In this document: positions 35,968 to 47,648 of the stretch, piece after piece
Position numbering within the stretch: the first letter of the stretch is position 1
How the letters are laid out: each line of letters begins with the position of its first letter
NCBI RefSeq assembly: GCF_947507565.1
Contig: NC_089178.1
Coordinates: 992,001 to 1,056,000, forward strand
Origin: Oscarella lobularis
Taxonomy: Eukaryota > Porifera > Homoscleromorpha > Homosclerophorida > Oscarellidae
Direction of reading: 5' to 3'
Length of the DNA stretch: 64,000 nucleotides
The notes under the pieces: generated by a model
Seen by the model: only the letters and a program-made list of their open reading frames with translations
The model's database searches: none
Told to the model about the DNA's origin: nothing
Translations under genes and position numbers: made by a program

Positions 35968-38900
35968 TCATGCGTGCATCTTCCAGTTGGCTGGAGGATC
36001 TCTTGGTCCTCCGGGTTTCCTGATGCGATTTGGAAAACCTGCAGAAGAAACAATGCTCAAACGAAGACCCTAATAGATCAGAGACAGCCAACCCATTGGA
36101 TCATCTCCCACGGTAGCGCGCAAATCATAAATAGGCGATTTGTGAACAGACAGGGCCTTCAGCGGATGTGAGGCATTTTCATAGTCACGGTCCACTGGTG
36201 GTGGTGACAGAATTGGTGCAGGTGCTACAAGACACTACTGTACAGAAAGGCTATATACGTAGTAGAGAGCACTTACAGGGAGGAGCAGCGTCCGCTTTAG
36301 GTTTTCCTTTGCTTTTGGGGCCCTAGAATAATTAAGAGACGATTCGTAAGCCTGTGTCCAAGTGTCTGGACTTTTTCTCACTATCTTGAAAATGCTTTTG
36401 AGCTTTCCAGCCATGTTAGATCCTACGCCGCCGCCGCTACCGCCGCTCGTGCCAGATACATTGCGTGGCAACGTCGTCGCTGGGGTGGGAGCAGACACCT
36501 CGGGAACAGAACGTTTGACCGCTAAACAAGAAGAGAAACGCTTATAACGTAACACATGTACATGCATCTCTTACAGCCCGGTGATTCGGAGCGCGGCCGG
36601 CTGGCAATGTCGCGCTGTAGGCAAAAATCATCAGTTAGATTAGAAAGAAAAAAAACGATTTGGCTCATTATATAGAGGCAAGCAAGACTTACTCGAAAAT
36701 TGATCGTTTCATAAGCGCCGCCTTGATTTTCTGGTTTCTTTTCCACCACCGTTTTCGGCTCATCCGTCCCCGACTTTCTCTCGAGCTGATTGTAACTAGT
36801 GCCGCTCCCTTTTACCTGCACCGGGTCATTGCCGCTCGGAACCCAAGCGACAGCATAGGCGCATTCCACCGGAGCAGGCGGAACAGTCTCTGGTCGACTT
36901 AGCGTATTATAAGACGTCGATGGCGCCGTTGCCGCCGCCGCGGGCGGCGGCGGCGCGCGAGAAGACCCCAACAAGACGTCGTAGCCCTGCATCAATTGCT
37001 GATCGGCGCCAACAGGCGGCTTGGAACGATCGATGCGATTGTACGCTTCCTTCTGCTGCGGCAAGACGACGTTCTCGTAGTCGCGCGGATCGAGCGAACC
37101 GGGCCGGTTTGGCGTCACGAGAACGCGCGAATCCTCCGTACGAATAGGAACGGGCGGCGGCGGCGACTCGTCGTCGCCATTGTCCTCGGATTCCTCGTCA
37201 GGCGGCGCGTTTACGCTCCGTTCCATAGTCGAATTGTCAATGACCACGGAGTCGATATCCGTAACGAACAACTGATCGTCGCCCTGATCACCGTCCGGGA
37301 CCGAGCCGTCTCCAACGGTGAGGGCGGCGGCGGCGGCGGCAGCAACAGGCGGCGGCTGCGGCTGCGGCGTTGATTGTACAATTGGTTTCGGTTTAATGGG
37401 AGGACGAGGCTTTCGAGGCGCTGGTTCTGGTTTGGATTCAGCGCTTGCAAGAGTCGCCGCCGCCGCCGCCGCTGCCCGTTCTGGCGGGGTGCTTTCGTAA
37501 GCAGTTGGTTTCTACAGGAGACTTATTATATAGATAGTCGTGGGGCCTTTGTGTCCAAATAGACGTACTTGTGGAAGTATTACGTTGACGTATGACGACG
37601 ACGAGCCGGGAACAGATTGTATTTTTGGTTTCTTTGACTTACTTAGAGCCTGTTTGACCAGCTGTAAGACCGCCTTGTAGACCATGACGTATTGATCCTA
37701 ATATCAGAAAAACAAGATGAATTTGAAGACACTGAGAAAGTAGCGCGTCCTGCCTTCGTTTGAACAATTGCCATTCTCTGCTGCCTCATTTCCGTGATCA
37801 TTTTGTATAGATTGAAATCTTTCGGAACAGTCTAAAAGAAAAAAGCATAAGTTTGAATATACATACAAAAGACGTTCTACTACTATTGCTATATTCTCAC
37901 CCCTGATTTGATCAAATTCCACGCATAATCGATAGCACAGACGGTTCCAGTTCGTCCACACCCGGCGCTGAAAAATAAGCTTTACTCGATATTGTTCTCA
38001 GGGACGTTTCTTTCTGTTCACCTGCAATGGACGACCAGTGGGGGCTCGTTGCCTGGCTGAACGTTTCGAATCATTTCAATCATTTTCAATACGGGTTCAA
38101 CTGTGTCAGGGACCCCGTGATCAGGCCACGCGTTATAGTGAAACTGTTTGACGAGAAGCACATCCTGAGAATATGCCCATTCGAAATCACAACGGAGAAA
38201 GATTGAATTGTATCTACCCCGTCATAGTCCGCTTTCAGTGTCCTAATAACGAAATCTTTGGAGATCGATTCACTTGGTGCGCCCTTAGGGAGGAGAAATT
38301 GAGCTTCAAGATAAAGGCACGCCAAAAACTGCGCGACCCACTTCCGTTATTGTCATTCCTCCGTACTCAAGCGCTTCTCCAGGTTCAGCCCAATACCTCT
38401 TACATTTGTGCTATAGAAAGAAGATAAAGTTCTATAGTAACTTTCATAAAAAAAAGTCCACCTTTCCGAGTTCGACTTCCCGACAAACCATCACGACAAT
38501 CTGTAAGGGATCCGGTATGAAGTCATTATTAATTGAGATGAGAAATTTCCTTGCCTCGATTCTCAGACACCAGATCATCCTCCAAAAGTCGGCGACCGTC
38601 GCCGGCAGTGGACCCTGCGACGCAACATAGGCAATTTCACCGTCGGAACCCTATCAAAAATGCAAAATTTTTCACTGTTTTAGGAACAGAAAATGAGACT
38701 TCACTCACCGTCATATAGCTAGCGTTTATGTAATCAGAACCGTCCACTCCTTCTGTCGGCGGCAATTCTACTCTCGAATGATCATCTGGGACAATTTATT
38801 AATTTATGTAATTGGAGCGGATCTCATCCGTTTCTTACAAGGTAAAACGTCTTTGTAGCGGTTCTTCTTCTTGTTTACTGGATTTCGTCCGGCGTCCATG

Positions 38901-39102
38901 GCGTAGGCGCTACTCTGCTTGTATTTATCCGTTGCTGCCTTCATTTTCTACGAGGCGAGAGGGGTTCGACAGTCGACGCCCCCTAAATGGGTCCTCTCGC
39001 GCGCGAGCGAACCTTGAACTCCTCTTCGAAACCGTCCACTTCATCGTCTGACTTGGCCTTGAGTTTGCGAACGTGCTCGACGAAACGACGAAGCCCTTCC
39101 AT
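35968..39102 (-). CDS. PTPN12-like: PTPN12/PTP-PEST-type protein tyrosine phosphatase
   Basis: The start exon (39102, [18 protein letters not shown]) leads into a classical PTP domain. It has [25 protein letters not shown], the WPD loop (AWPDHGVP), the P-loop HCSAGVGRTGT and the Q-loop (VQTKDQY). A long Pro/Ala-rich tail follows with tyrosines in SH2-type settings (DYENVV, GYDVLL). The final residues [19 protein letters not shown] match the C-terminal homology (CTH) peptide of the PEST phosphatases PTPN12/18/22, which recruits PSTPIP F-BAR adaptors. The CTH exon is 36038-35968. In the family these enzymes dephosphorylate focal-adhesion and cytoskeletal proteins. The gene diverges from LRRK with 71 bp between start codons. 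Confidence 0.88.
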
Positions 39103-39173
39103 GGCGAAAGAGAACCCTTAGCGCACGATGTTTTGCTCACGTGAGAGATAACTGAAGAGGCGTGGTCGAAAAC
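39103..39173. promoter_or_regulatory. Bidirectional promoter region, PTPN12-like / LRRK
   Basis: 71 bp separate divergent start codons. It contains the palindrome CTCACGTGAG (core CACGTG at 39138-39143), an E-box close to the CLEAR element bound by MiT/TFE factors. No TATA box is present. Confidence 0.5.
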
Positions 39174-42100
39174 ATGAACGACCGAATTTACGAAGGTATA
39201 GGTAAGGCATCGACGAAGCCGAAAGCACTTTCACTTTTATATTCCCACATGACGTCCTTTTACATAGAGCGCGAAGAGGAGCTCCACGTCGCCTGGCTGA
39301 ACGGCAATCTCGCCAATCTGTTCGCCGTCGGCAGCGGCACCGATCCAGCGCCGCGCGTCAGCGTTATAACGCTCCAAAATGCGACTCGCTTCCTAACGAT
39401 CGCCGCGCGCAACGGTCACCACGGCGTCCTGCGCTTTCTCCTCGAAGGCGGCGCGCATCACGACGCCGAATTCGGGCCAAGCGCGCTGAACGAGGCGTGT
39501 CGCAACGGGCACAAGGAGTGCGTCGAAGCGCTCGTTTCCCACGGCGCTGAACCGAGCGGCGACGCGCTTCAGGCGGCAATCAGTAACGGCCACGTCGACG
39601 TAGCGCAATATCTCGCCGGTCGCGGCGCGCGACTCGTCGCCGGCGAAGAGGAGGCCGTTCTGTGTACGGCGGCGAGTCACGACGATCTCGCCATGGTTCG
39701 ATTCATTATTTCGCGTCTCGGCGTGTCGCCCGTTGGAAAGGCGACGGGACACGATCCGCTCACCGCCGCCTGTCTATACAATCGGCCCAAAGTCGCTCTC
39801 TATCTCATGTCGAAGGGCGCGCGTGTCACGCGCCATTTTCTCTCGTCCGAGACGAACTCGTTTAGCGGCGTCATCGCCGACGCGCTACTCGAAACGGTCA
39901 AATTGTCCGGCGATTGTCTCGTCGCCGTTTGGCGACGACTTCATCTCGGCTGGATCAATTTCAATTGGTTCTTTCATCCGTCCGTTCCGAGCGCCTATTT
40001 CGTTGAAATCGATTTGTCCGACAATCGACTTGACAGCATACCGGGCGAGCTGTTGAGCGGCGGTTTGCCCATGCTTCAGCGATTGAATTTGTCGCACAAT
40101 CGATTGAAGGAGTTTCCCAAGCAGAAACGATGCATCAGTATGACGCCGAATGAGCCGTCGCCGTCGTTGTGCGGAGAGGTCGACGCCGAGTCCGATAGCT
40201 CCTACTCCCAAGAGCCGCCTCTACTCGCAATGAGGTAACCATAAAATGGATATTTTTTATTCTAATCGATTATTATTATTTAATTTTTTTAGACTCACCG
40301 ATCTCGACGTTTCCTTCAACAATCTAATCAACGTTCCCGGCTATCTGTTCCATTTTCCCGAACTCGTCAATCTCAATCTATCGCGCAATCGTCTCGCGAC
40401 GCTCGAACCCGCAGCGCCGTCGACGAGAAACGAAGTGCTCAGCATTCTCTCCATCGACAGCAGCGACAAATCGTTCTTAGAAAGCGATCCGTCGTCTCTC
40501 GAACAGACGCCCCAGCCGCCGTCACCGAGTATAGTAGTCAACGCAGACGTTCACGGCCCCGCCGAACTGCCATCGCCGGAGGAAGAACGAACGGCGGCGG
40601 CGGCGGCGGCGAAGAGAGAAGTCGATTCGGCGAATCCGGCAGATTCGACAAGCGTTCCGACGTCGGCGTCGTTGCCGTATCGGTGGCTGTGTCTTCGGCT
40701 TCAAAAAATCGACGTGTCGCATAATTTTTTAACGGCATTGCCGAACGATGTCTGCCAGTTGCGAGCGCTGCGAAAATTCCGCGTGAATCACAATCACCTT
40801 CGATCAATACCTCCCGTGTGGAGGACTTGTCGAAAACTGGTAAATACGTGGTGTATCTTTATCGCTATATTGGGGTTTTGTTAATTAATTCGTTAGATTG
40901 AATTTAAGGCGTCCGTGAATTTTCTTCAAACGACGCCCGACTTTTTAATCGGCATCTGCCCGTCGTGGCGGCACACAGTCAAATCAGTCGATTTATCGAA
41001 TAACAAGCTGACCGACTTTCCGTCGGAACTTTGCCTTCTCGAAGCGCTAGAATTGCTCGATCTTTCCGGCAACTACTTGACGTCGTTGCCGAACACGATT
41101 AAATGGACGGCGCCGTACATGTCGTGCCTTCGTCTCGCTCACAACTTCTTCGGCTCGCCTACGCCGATATTGGGAAAAGAAGACGAGAACGGCGACGTAA
41201 GCGGCGAAAGCGACGAAAACGACGACGAAGACGACGACGACGATGACGACGATGACGACGACTTCACTCGCAGTCTCGATTTTCCGAAGGGAATGTCGCT
41301 CGGCCATTCGATGATGCCGTCTCAACGCCGTCAGACGTCGTTCGAACGCGAGCGTTCGCCGAGATTTGGACGTCGTCGCGCGAGCAGCGAATCGTCGTCG
41401 GGCGTCGCCGCGGCGCGAGCTCGAATCAAAATACAATCGCTTCACGAATTCGTTGCGACGTCGACGTCGCCGTCGTCGACGTTGAGGAGGAAGAAAGAGG
41501 AGGAGAAGAAGAAGAAGGCGGAGAAAGGCGAGAAAGCGAAGCCGTTTTTTCGAGCCGAACTCGATTTGGATATCGGCGAGAAGGAGAAGAGTTTTTATTT
41601 GCCGTCGACTCTGAGCGGATTGAAGACGCTCGATATTTCGTATAATCGTTTCGCCGACTTTCCCTTGTGCGTCTGTCATTTGCCTGTTCTGGAGCAACTC
41701 GACTTGTCGGGGTAGGGGGGGAATGAGATCTTTTGCGGAGTTTGGGAATTTTTTCTTCGTCTTAGGAATTCGGCTATACGGCGATTGCCACTCGAACTGT
41801 CGTGGAATTCGAATTTGTGGTGGGTGCTCGTGAACGATTTGAACGTCAATTTTCCGCCAGAACTTATCGAGACAAGCCGTAAGTCGTCCGAACGCTGAAA
41901 CGAATAAAAATGAACCCCGCGTCTTTTTCAGACGGTCGCGACGTTCGATTGGCTGCCAAGAAGACGTTGAAGTATTTGAGCAAGGAATTACGTCACGAAC
42001 AGACGGACTACTTCGTCAAAGTCGTCGTTGTCGGCAACAAGGTAAGAATATATTTGACATCGAGTACAGTACGACGTAACCTAAAGACATTGTGAACTAC

Positions 42101-45100
42101 TTTTGTGTGAGCGATGCGTCTCTTTTATAGGGATGCGGAAAAACGTCTGTCGTCGACGCCTTTTGCAGTCCACGAGCAAGTGTGGCGCAGCCCGTGGCGC
42201 CGTCTCAGCCAGGAGCAAAGTTTCACAGCTTAACCATTTACCGACGAGGCGAAATTCGCTCTCAAAAGGTAAGGACGCGAAAGATATAGTCATCGTTTCT
42301 CTTACGATCTCCTCTCTCCCTTTAGGATACCGACGAAAAGCTCGAATGTCTCGTATGCGACGTTACAGGTAATAAATACTATGAGGATCTACGCTAAACA
42401 AAAAAAATGCTCACTGTTTTGCGTAGACAGGAACGTTTACAATGCCGTCAAGTCGACGTTTTTCTCGTCGCGCACCGTTCACGTCATCGTCTGGGACATG
42501 CGAACGGGCGACCAAGGTTTCGGATCGATCCAAGACTGGATTCAAGAAATTCCAGTACTAAAAAAAAGAAAAAGTTTCTTTTTTTCGTTCCTTGACTGAT
42601 CGTCCTCCGACGCAGATTCCTCGCCAACATTCCGAACCGCTTTCGCCCGTCTACATCGTCGGAACGCACGACGACGCGCTGACAAGAGAACAGCGGCTTC
42701 GTCTCCGCCAAGGCATCGATCACGGCATCGTGCCGCTTTATCGGCGACAAATCTGCAGCGAGAACGTCGTCTTTATGTCGTGCCTGTCGCGACAGATGTG
42801 GCGAACGGCGGAAAAACTGCGCAGTCTCATCTACGAAATTGGACGAAGACGATGCTCGCAACTGCCGCAAGTTCGACGCGAAAGTGGTCCTCGTAAAACC
42901 CGTCGTAAAACCTCGATTCTAGGTTCCTAGAGCGTACATTCAGCTGCGACGCACTTTCAAGGTTAGATGCGCTACATTGGCCGTGAGGAAAGAACGTCCG
43001 TTTATGATTCGAACGTCGGCCGTTTGCGGCGTGATCGAGAGCCTCCCCGCTTCAGAACTCAAGTGGGTTAGGGAGATTCCGAGAGGTAGGGAGATATCAC
43101 AAGACTAAATTTTCGTTTCGTACGCGACCAATGTCTACTGACCCTATTTCATACTTTTCTTCTTCCTTCTAGCGATCGAATATCTGCAATCGTGCGTCGT
43201 CCTCGTGCATTTCAACGATTCCCTCGACGATCTCAACGCCTACTGCTTGGTCGACGTCGAACGTCTGTGCAGCAAAATCGGCGACTTGTTGACGTCCGTC
43301 GTCGCCGACGTCGATCATCGGAACGCGGGCATTCTTCGCTTCGACAGCGTCTCCGAGCGCCTCTGCGACGATCATCTCGACAGCGAAGGCATTTTGACAT
43401 TTCTTCGTTTTCTCGAGAAAATGGGAATCGTCTATCCGACGGGCTTCAAATCGTATCTCCTCCCGAGCATACTTCCCGACGTCAAACCGCGAATAGGACC
43501 GGACGCCTATTATCGGAACGTCAACGAGCCGACGTCGACGACGTCGTCGTTGCCGCGATGGCGAACCGATTCCGTCGAAGCCCAGCCTGCTCACTTGCAA
43601 CGATTTTCTACCGTCGAGCGCGTCTACGTTCTGCCGTCGATGCCGTCGGATTTTTTTAGTCATCTCGTCGCTCGAATCAAGTCGAGTTATCGTCGATGGA
43701 AGCTGTCGCATTTGGAGAACGACGACGCGTCGACGATTCGGCGCGATCGTCGTCGAAGCACGCGCGCGCGATCGTATCTCGGCGCCTTTCACGATCGTCT
43801 CTTCTTGCAGGAGCAGAACGAGTATGATTACGACGACGGCGGCGGCGGCGGCGACGACGACGACGACATGAAGTGTTGGAAGCACGGGCTCGCCGCCTTT
43901 CACGACGCCGGCTATTTTCGCGTCGAACGCGTAATCGGCTTTCACGGCTACGGGAGACACGTCGATCTCGACGCCGTTCACATCACCGTGTTTCAGGATT
44001 TTTCCGCGCTCTGCTACGTCATCGATCAGATCGAGACGCTGATACGCGACTGGTTTCCACGTAAGAACCTCCCAAAAATTGATAATCGAATATGCGACTT
44101 TTTTTTGTATTTTAGAATTTAGTGCTGCCTGCGAAATCGGCAATTCGGCTTCCCTCAAACGTCTCGTCGTCAATCCGCTCTGTTCCAACGACTTGACACC
44201 GATTTCCGTTGTCAACTCCAAACGGGCTCAACGTCGCGTCTCCTCGACGAATTTCTCCGACGCCGATCCCCTACTGAAATCGAGTTTCTTCACCGTCGAA
44301 CAGTGCTGTCTCGCTTGGCTCAACGATGACTCGATCGCTTGTCCGAAAACGGGAAAACATCTCGCTCTAAAGACTCTCATACCGGACGTACTTCTCATGG
44401 ACGTTCCCGGCCGATTCGTCGTCTCTGGCGCCGAACTCGACTTCGAACCGACGGCGGAGACGTGCATTGGATACGGCGGCGAAGGCGACGTTTTTCGCAA
44501 TGCGTTTCGAGGCCAAACGATCGCTGTAAAAGTTTACCGTACGGTAAGTGGCGGCGGCGGCGGCGGCCAAAAGACGACGTCGCCGTTTTCGACGAGAGTC
44601 GTCATGAGCGGATCTTCGGATTTCTTTCTCCGAAGCGGCGACGCGACGACGGCGCGCGTGAATCTTTTTCAGATGTCGAGTGCCGACGTCGACGTCGACG
44701 ACGACGCCGCCGCCGCCGTCGCGCAGTTCTCGCGTCTTCACGAGTCGGCGAACGAGCTCGCGGCGCGACGAAGTCGTCTCTCCATTCAACCGCCGCCGAT
44801 CGATAAAATGGACGGCACGTTGAAGCGCGCAATGCGCGGATCGGCGGTCGCCGACGCCTTCTGGCAACTTCGTCGCGAGGTGACCGTTCTTCGTCAACTT
44901 CGTCATCCGTGCGTCGTTCCCCTCATTGGTCTCTGCGTTCGTCCCCTATGTCTTCTTCTCGAATGGGCTCCGCTCGGCTCGCTCAGCGTCGTTCTTCGTC
45001 GATTTTCGCCGCCGAGCGGCGTGCCCGTCGTCACGAGCGAAGGCGTTCTCGGACGCGTTCTCACGTACAAGATCGCCTATCAAGTGGCGCACGCCTTGCA

Positions 45101-47467
45101 GCATCTTCACCGTCATCGCGTCGTTTATCTCGATCTGAAGGCGGCCAACGTTCTTCTCTATACGTTCGACGTCGACGCGCTCGTCAACGTGAAAATCACC
45201 GATTACGGCATCGCTCAGCTCATGGTGCCGGGCGGCATCAAGGGAACGGTCGGAACGCCGGGATTCCAAGCGCCCGAAATCATTATACAAACGAAAAGCA
45301 GCACCGTATTCGATCAAAAGGTTATCGTCTATCCAAAAGCGAAATTTCATCTCTGCGATTTTTCTTTTCTTTTCTTAGGTCGACGTTTTCTCCTACGCGA
45401 TGTTCGTCTCCGAGCTTCTCGTCGGTCGTCGTCCGTGGGCGAACACGCACTACTCCGCTCTCGAGCTGCCGGAAAAGATTGCGCGCGGCGAACGGCCTCC
45501 GTTGCCCGACGACGATTCGTTCAATCAACTCGTGAGTCTCGTCAAATTGGCGTGGGAGCAGGAAGGACGTCGACGACCGGCGGCGGCGAAAATCGTCGCC
45601 AAGATGAAAGATCCCGCCTTCGTTATGCAACATCGTCGACTCGCCGTTCCGCGACTGGACGGAAACGTCGCCGTATGCGCCGTCGTCGCCGTTCCGCCGT
45701 CGACTATCGAAGACGCTTTCGATCCGAAGGAGAACGAGCGTTTTCTCGACAAACGTTCGACGAACGACGGCGGCGGCGGGACGAAAAACGGCGATGAGGG
45801 CGTCTTGAACGGTTACGGCGAAAATCGCGTCGACTCCGTCCTGTGGGTGATCACCGGAAAAGACGACAATCGGCGACTCAGCGTCGTCGACGCCAATACG
45901 GGGAAATTCTACGCGAAAGATTCGTCTTTCGTCGGAAAAGAAGTCGTCGCCTTGACGGCCGTGGGAGGTTGTCAAGTGTGGATTGGATTCGCCGAGGCTG
46001 AGCTTTGGGTGTACAGTTCCAGCATGGTCGGATCTCTCTACGCGACGTGGGAGTTTCTCTGGAAAAATCGCCTCGACAGCTCCGTCAAAACGATCCTCAG
46101 TCAGACCTGGGAGCAAACCGGCGCGTCATCTAGCGATGTACGTTTTTTGTGTGTGTGTGGAACATCGTTTTCTTATTTTTTTTCTTTCCTTATAGTCTTC
46201 GTGGCAAGAACGCGTTCTCGTCGCTTGTGGCGATGGCACGTTGGCCGTGTTTTACGGCTCCGACACGAAGAGCAGGAAGAGTTCCGTCGCCGCCTCCGCG
46301 ACGCGCGACTTCGATTTCGCGCACGCAGATCGTAGCGACTCGATGACCCAACGAAAACGCGTGCGTCAAGGACTGACGGAATCGTGGGTCAAAGCCCGTC
46401 GACGCGAAGCGAGAGAAGCGAAGAATTTGCCGCTGATCGAAGACAAGCATTTCAGCTGGGAACGCGTCAACTTGCGCGTCGTTCGATCTGAAGAAGACTC
46501 CGTCACTTGCATGACGACGACAGCGAACGGCGACATTTGGTGCGGCGCCGGCTGGACGATGTGCGTTCTCGCCACCGATGTCGACCAGATTTCGAAATTG
46601 GCGTGCGTCGCTCGCATTCCAGCGCGCGGATTCATTGGCCAACTCGTCTGCCTGTCCGAGCACGTGTGGGCCGTCGACAAGCAGCAGCCGCTTCTGTGGG
46701 CCTACAACGTCTCGACGCACGAGCTCAAGTGCGTCGTCGATTGTTCTCGCATGGCGGCCGACGACGTTTTTCCCGCCGCCGCTCCGTGTATAATCCAAGT
46801 GGAAGAAACGTCGTCACACGGCAGAGGCGGCGACGGCGAAGAGTCGGGACAACGCGCGTCGACGCTTCCGCGTTTTACGCAGAGGGAAGCGGCGCTGACG
46901 ACAGAATCGACGGCAAAGGCGACAACGCCGCGACGCGAACAGGGATCGTCCGCGCTCGACGCCCTACACGCCGTCGCGTCCGGCGCCGACGTCATAAGCT
47001 TGAACGATTCCATATTGAACGATGAGGTCGAGAGACGACGTCGTCGGTTAGACGACGCTGCCGTGTCCGATCCGAATATTCAATCGATTGTCGTCGTTCG
47101 CGATACCATTTGGATCGGGCGGCGAGGCGGCGATATTTTGATACTCGACGGCAACGTTGACGTGCCGAGAGTGTTGACCTGTCTCGTACCCGAACGGACG
47201 AGTCTTCTTTACGGCTGTCCCGTTCAGTCGCTCACCGTTTTGTCGACGGGTTTAGTTGTCGCTTGTCGCGAGGCGCGGGACGAGGAGCGATACAGCCGCG
47301 ACAGTTTGCCGTCGAGGATTTTTGACGATTATTACTGCGTCGAGTCTAGCTGGAGCGACCTAGACAAAGACGTTAGCTTGGACGTTTGGTTGGCGTGGGG
47401 CGCCAAAGAGCTGGCATGGCTGCGCGGCATGCAAAGGCAGCTTGACGACAATGAGGACGTTGCATGA
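39174..47467 (+). CDS. LRRK: Leucine-rich repeat kinase (LRRK; Ank-LRR-Roc-COR-kinase-WD40)
   Basis: About 17 exons from MNDRIYEG to a TGA at 47467. Order: ankyrin repeats (ARNGHHGVLRFLLEGGAHHD), LRRs (LSDNRLDSIPGELL, NLSHNRLKEFP, LDLSGNYLTSLP), and a Roc GTPase with P-loop GNKGCGKTS split by an intron and THDD as G4. COR follows, then a kinase (Gly loop IGYGGEGDVF, Lys in IAVKVY, Glu in LRREVTVL, DYG in KITDYGIAQL, GTPGFQAPE) and a WD40-like C terminus. The domain set and DYG are LRRK2-like. The catalytic loop reads YLDLKAANVLL, Leu replacing the HRD arginine. A roughly 110-residue insert sits between the kinase Lys and helix C, and an Asp run interrupts the LRRs. Known LRRKs phosphorylate Rabs at lysosomes and Golgi; Rab32/38-like genes lie nearby. 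Confidence 0.92.
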
Positions 47468-47648
47468 TGACGACGGTGCAACGTCCTAATTTTCATTTTT
47501 TTTAAAAAAAGCTAAATTCCTGCAGATGCGTTTTCCACAGAAGGTTTGTATATATATGTATATAATATACATGGCTATCATATCGTCTTTGCGATTTATA
47601 GCAGTGTTCCCTGCAATACGTTTTAACTATAACTATAGATTTGTTTTT

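Noticed and set aside
43169-44221. 350-codon minus-strand open frame
   Set aside because: Antisense to the LRRK COR domain; its translation is Val/Arg-rich with no protein pattern, and the openness follows from GAC/GTC-biased codons on the sense strand.
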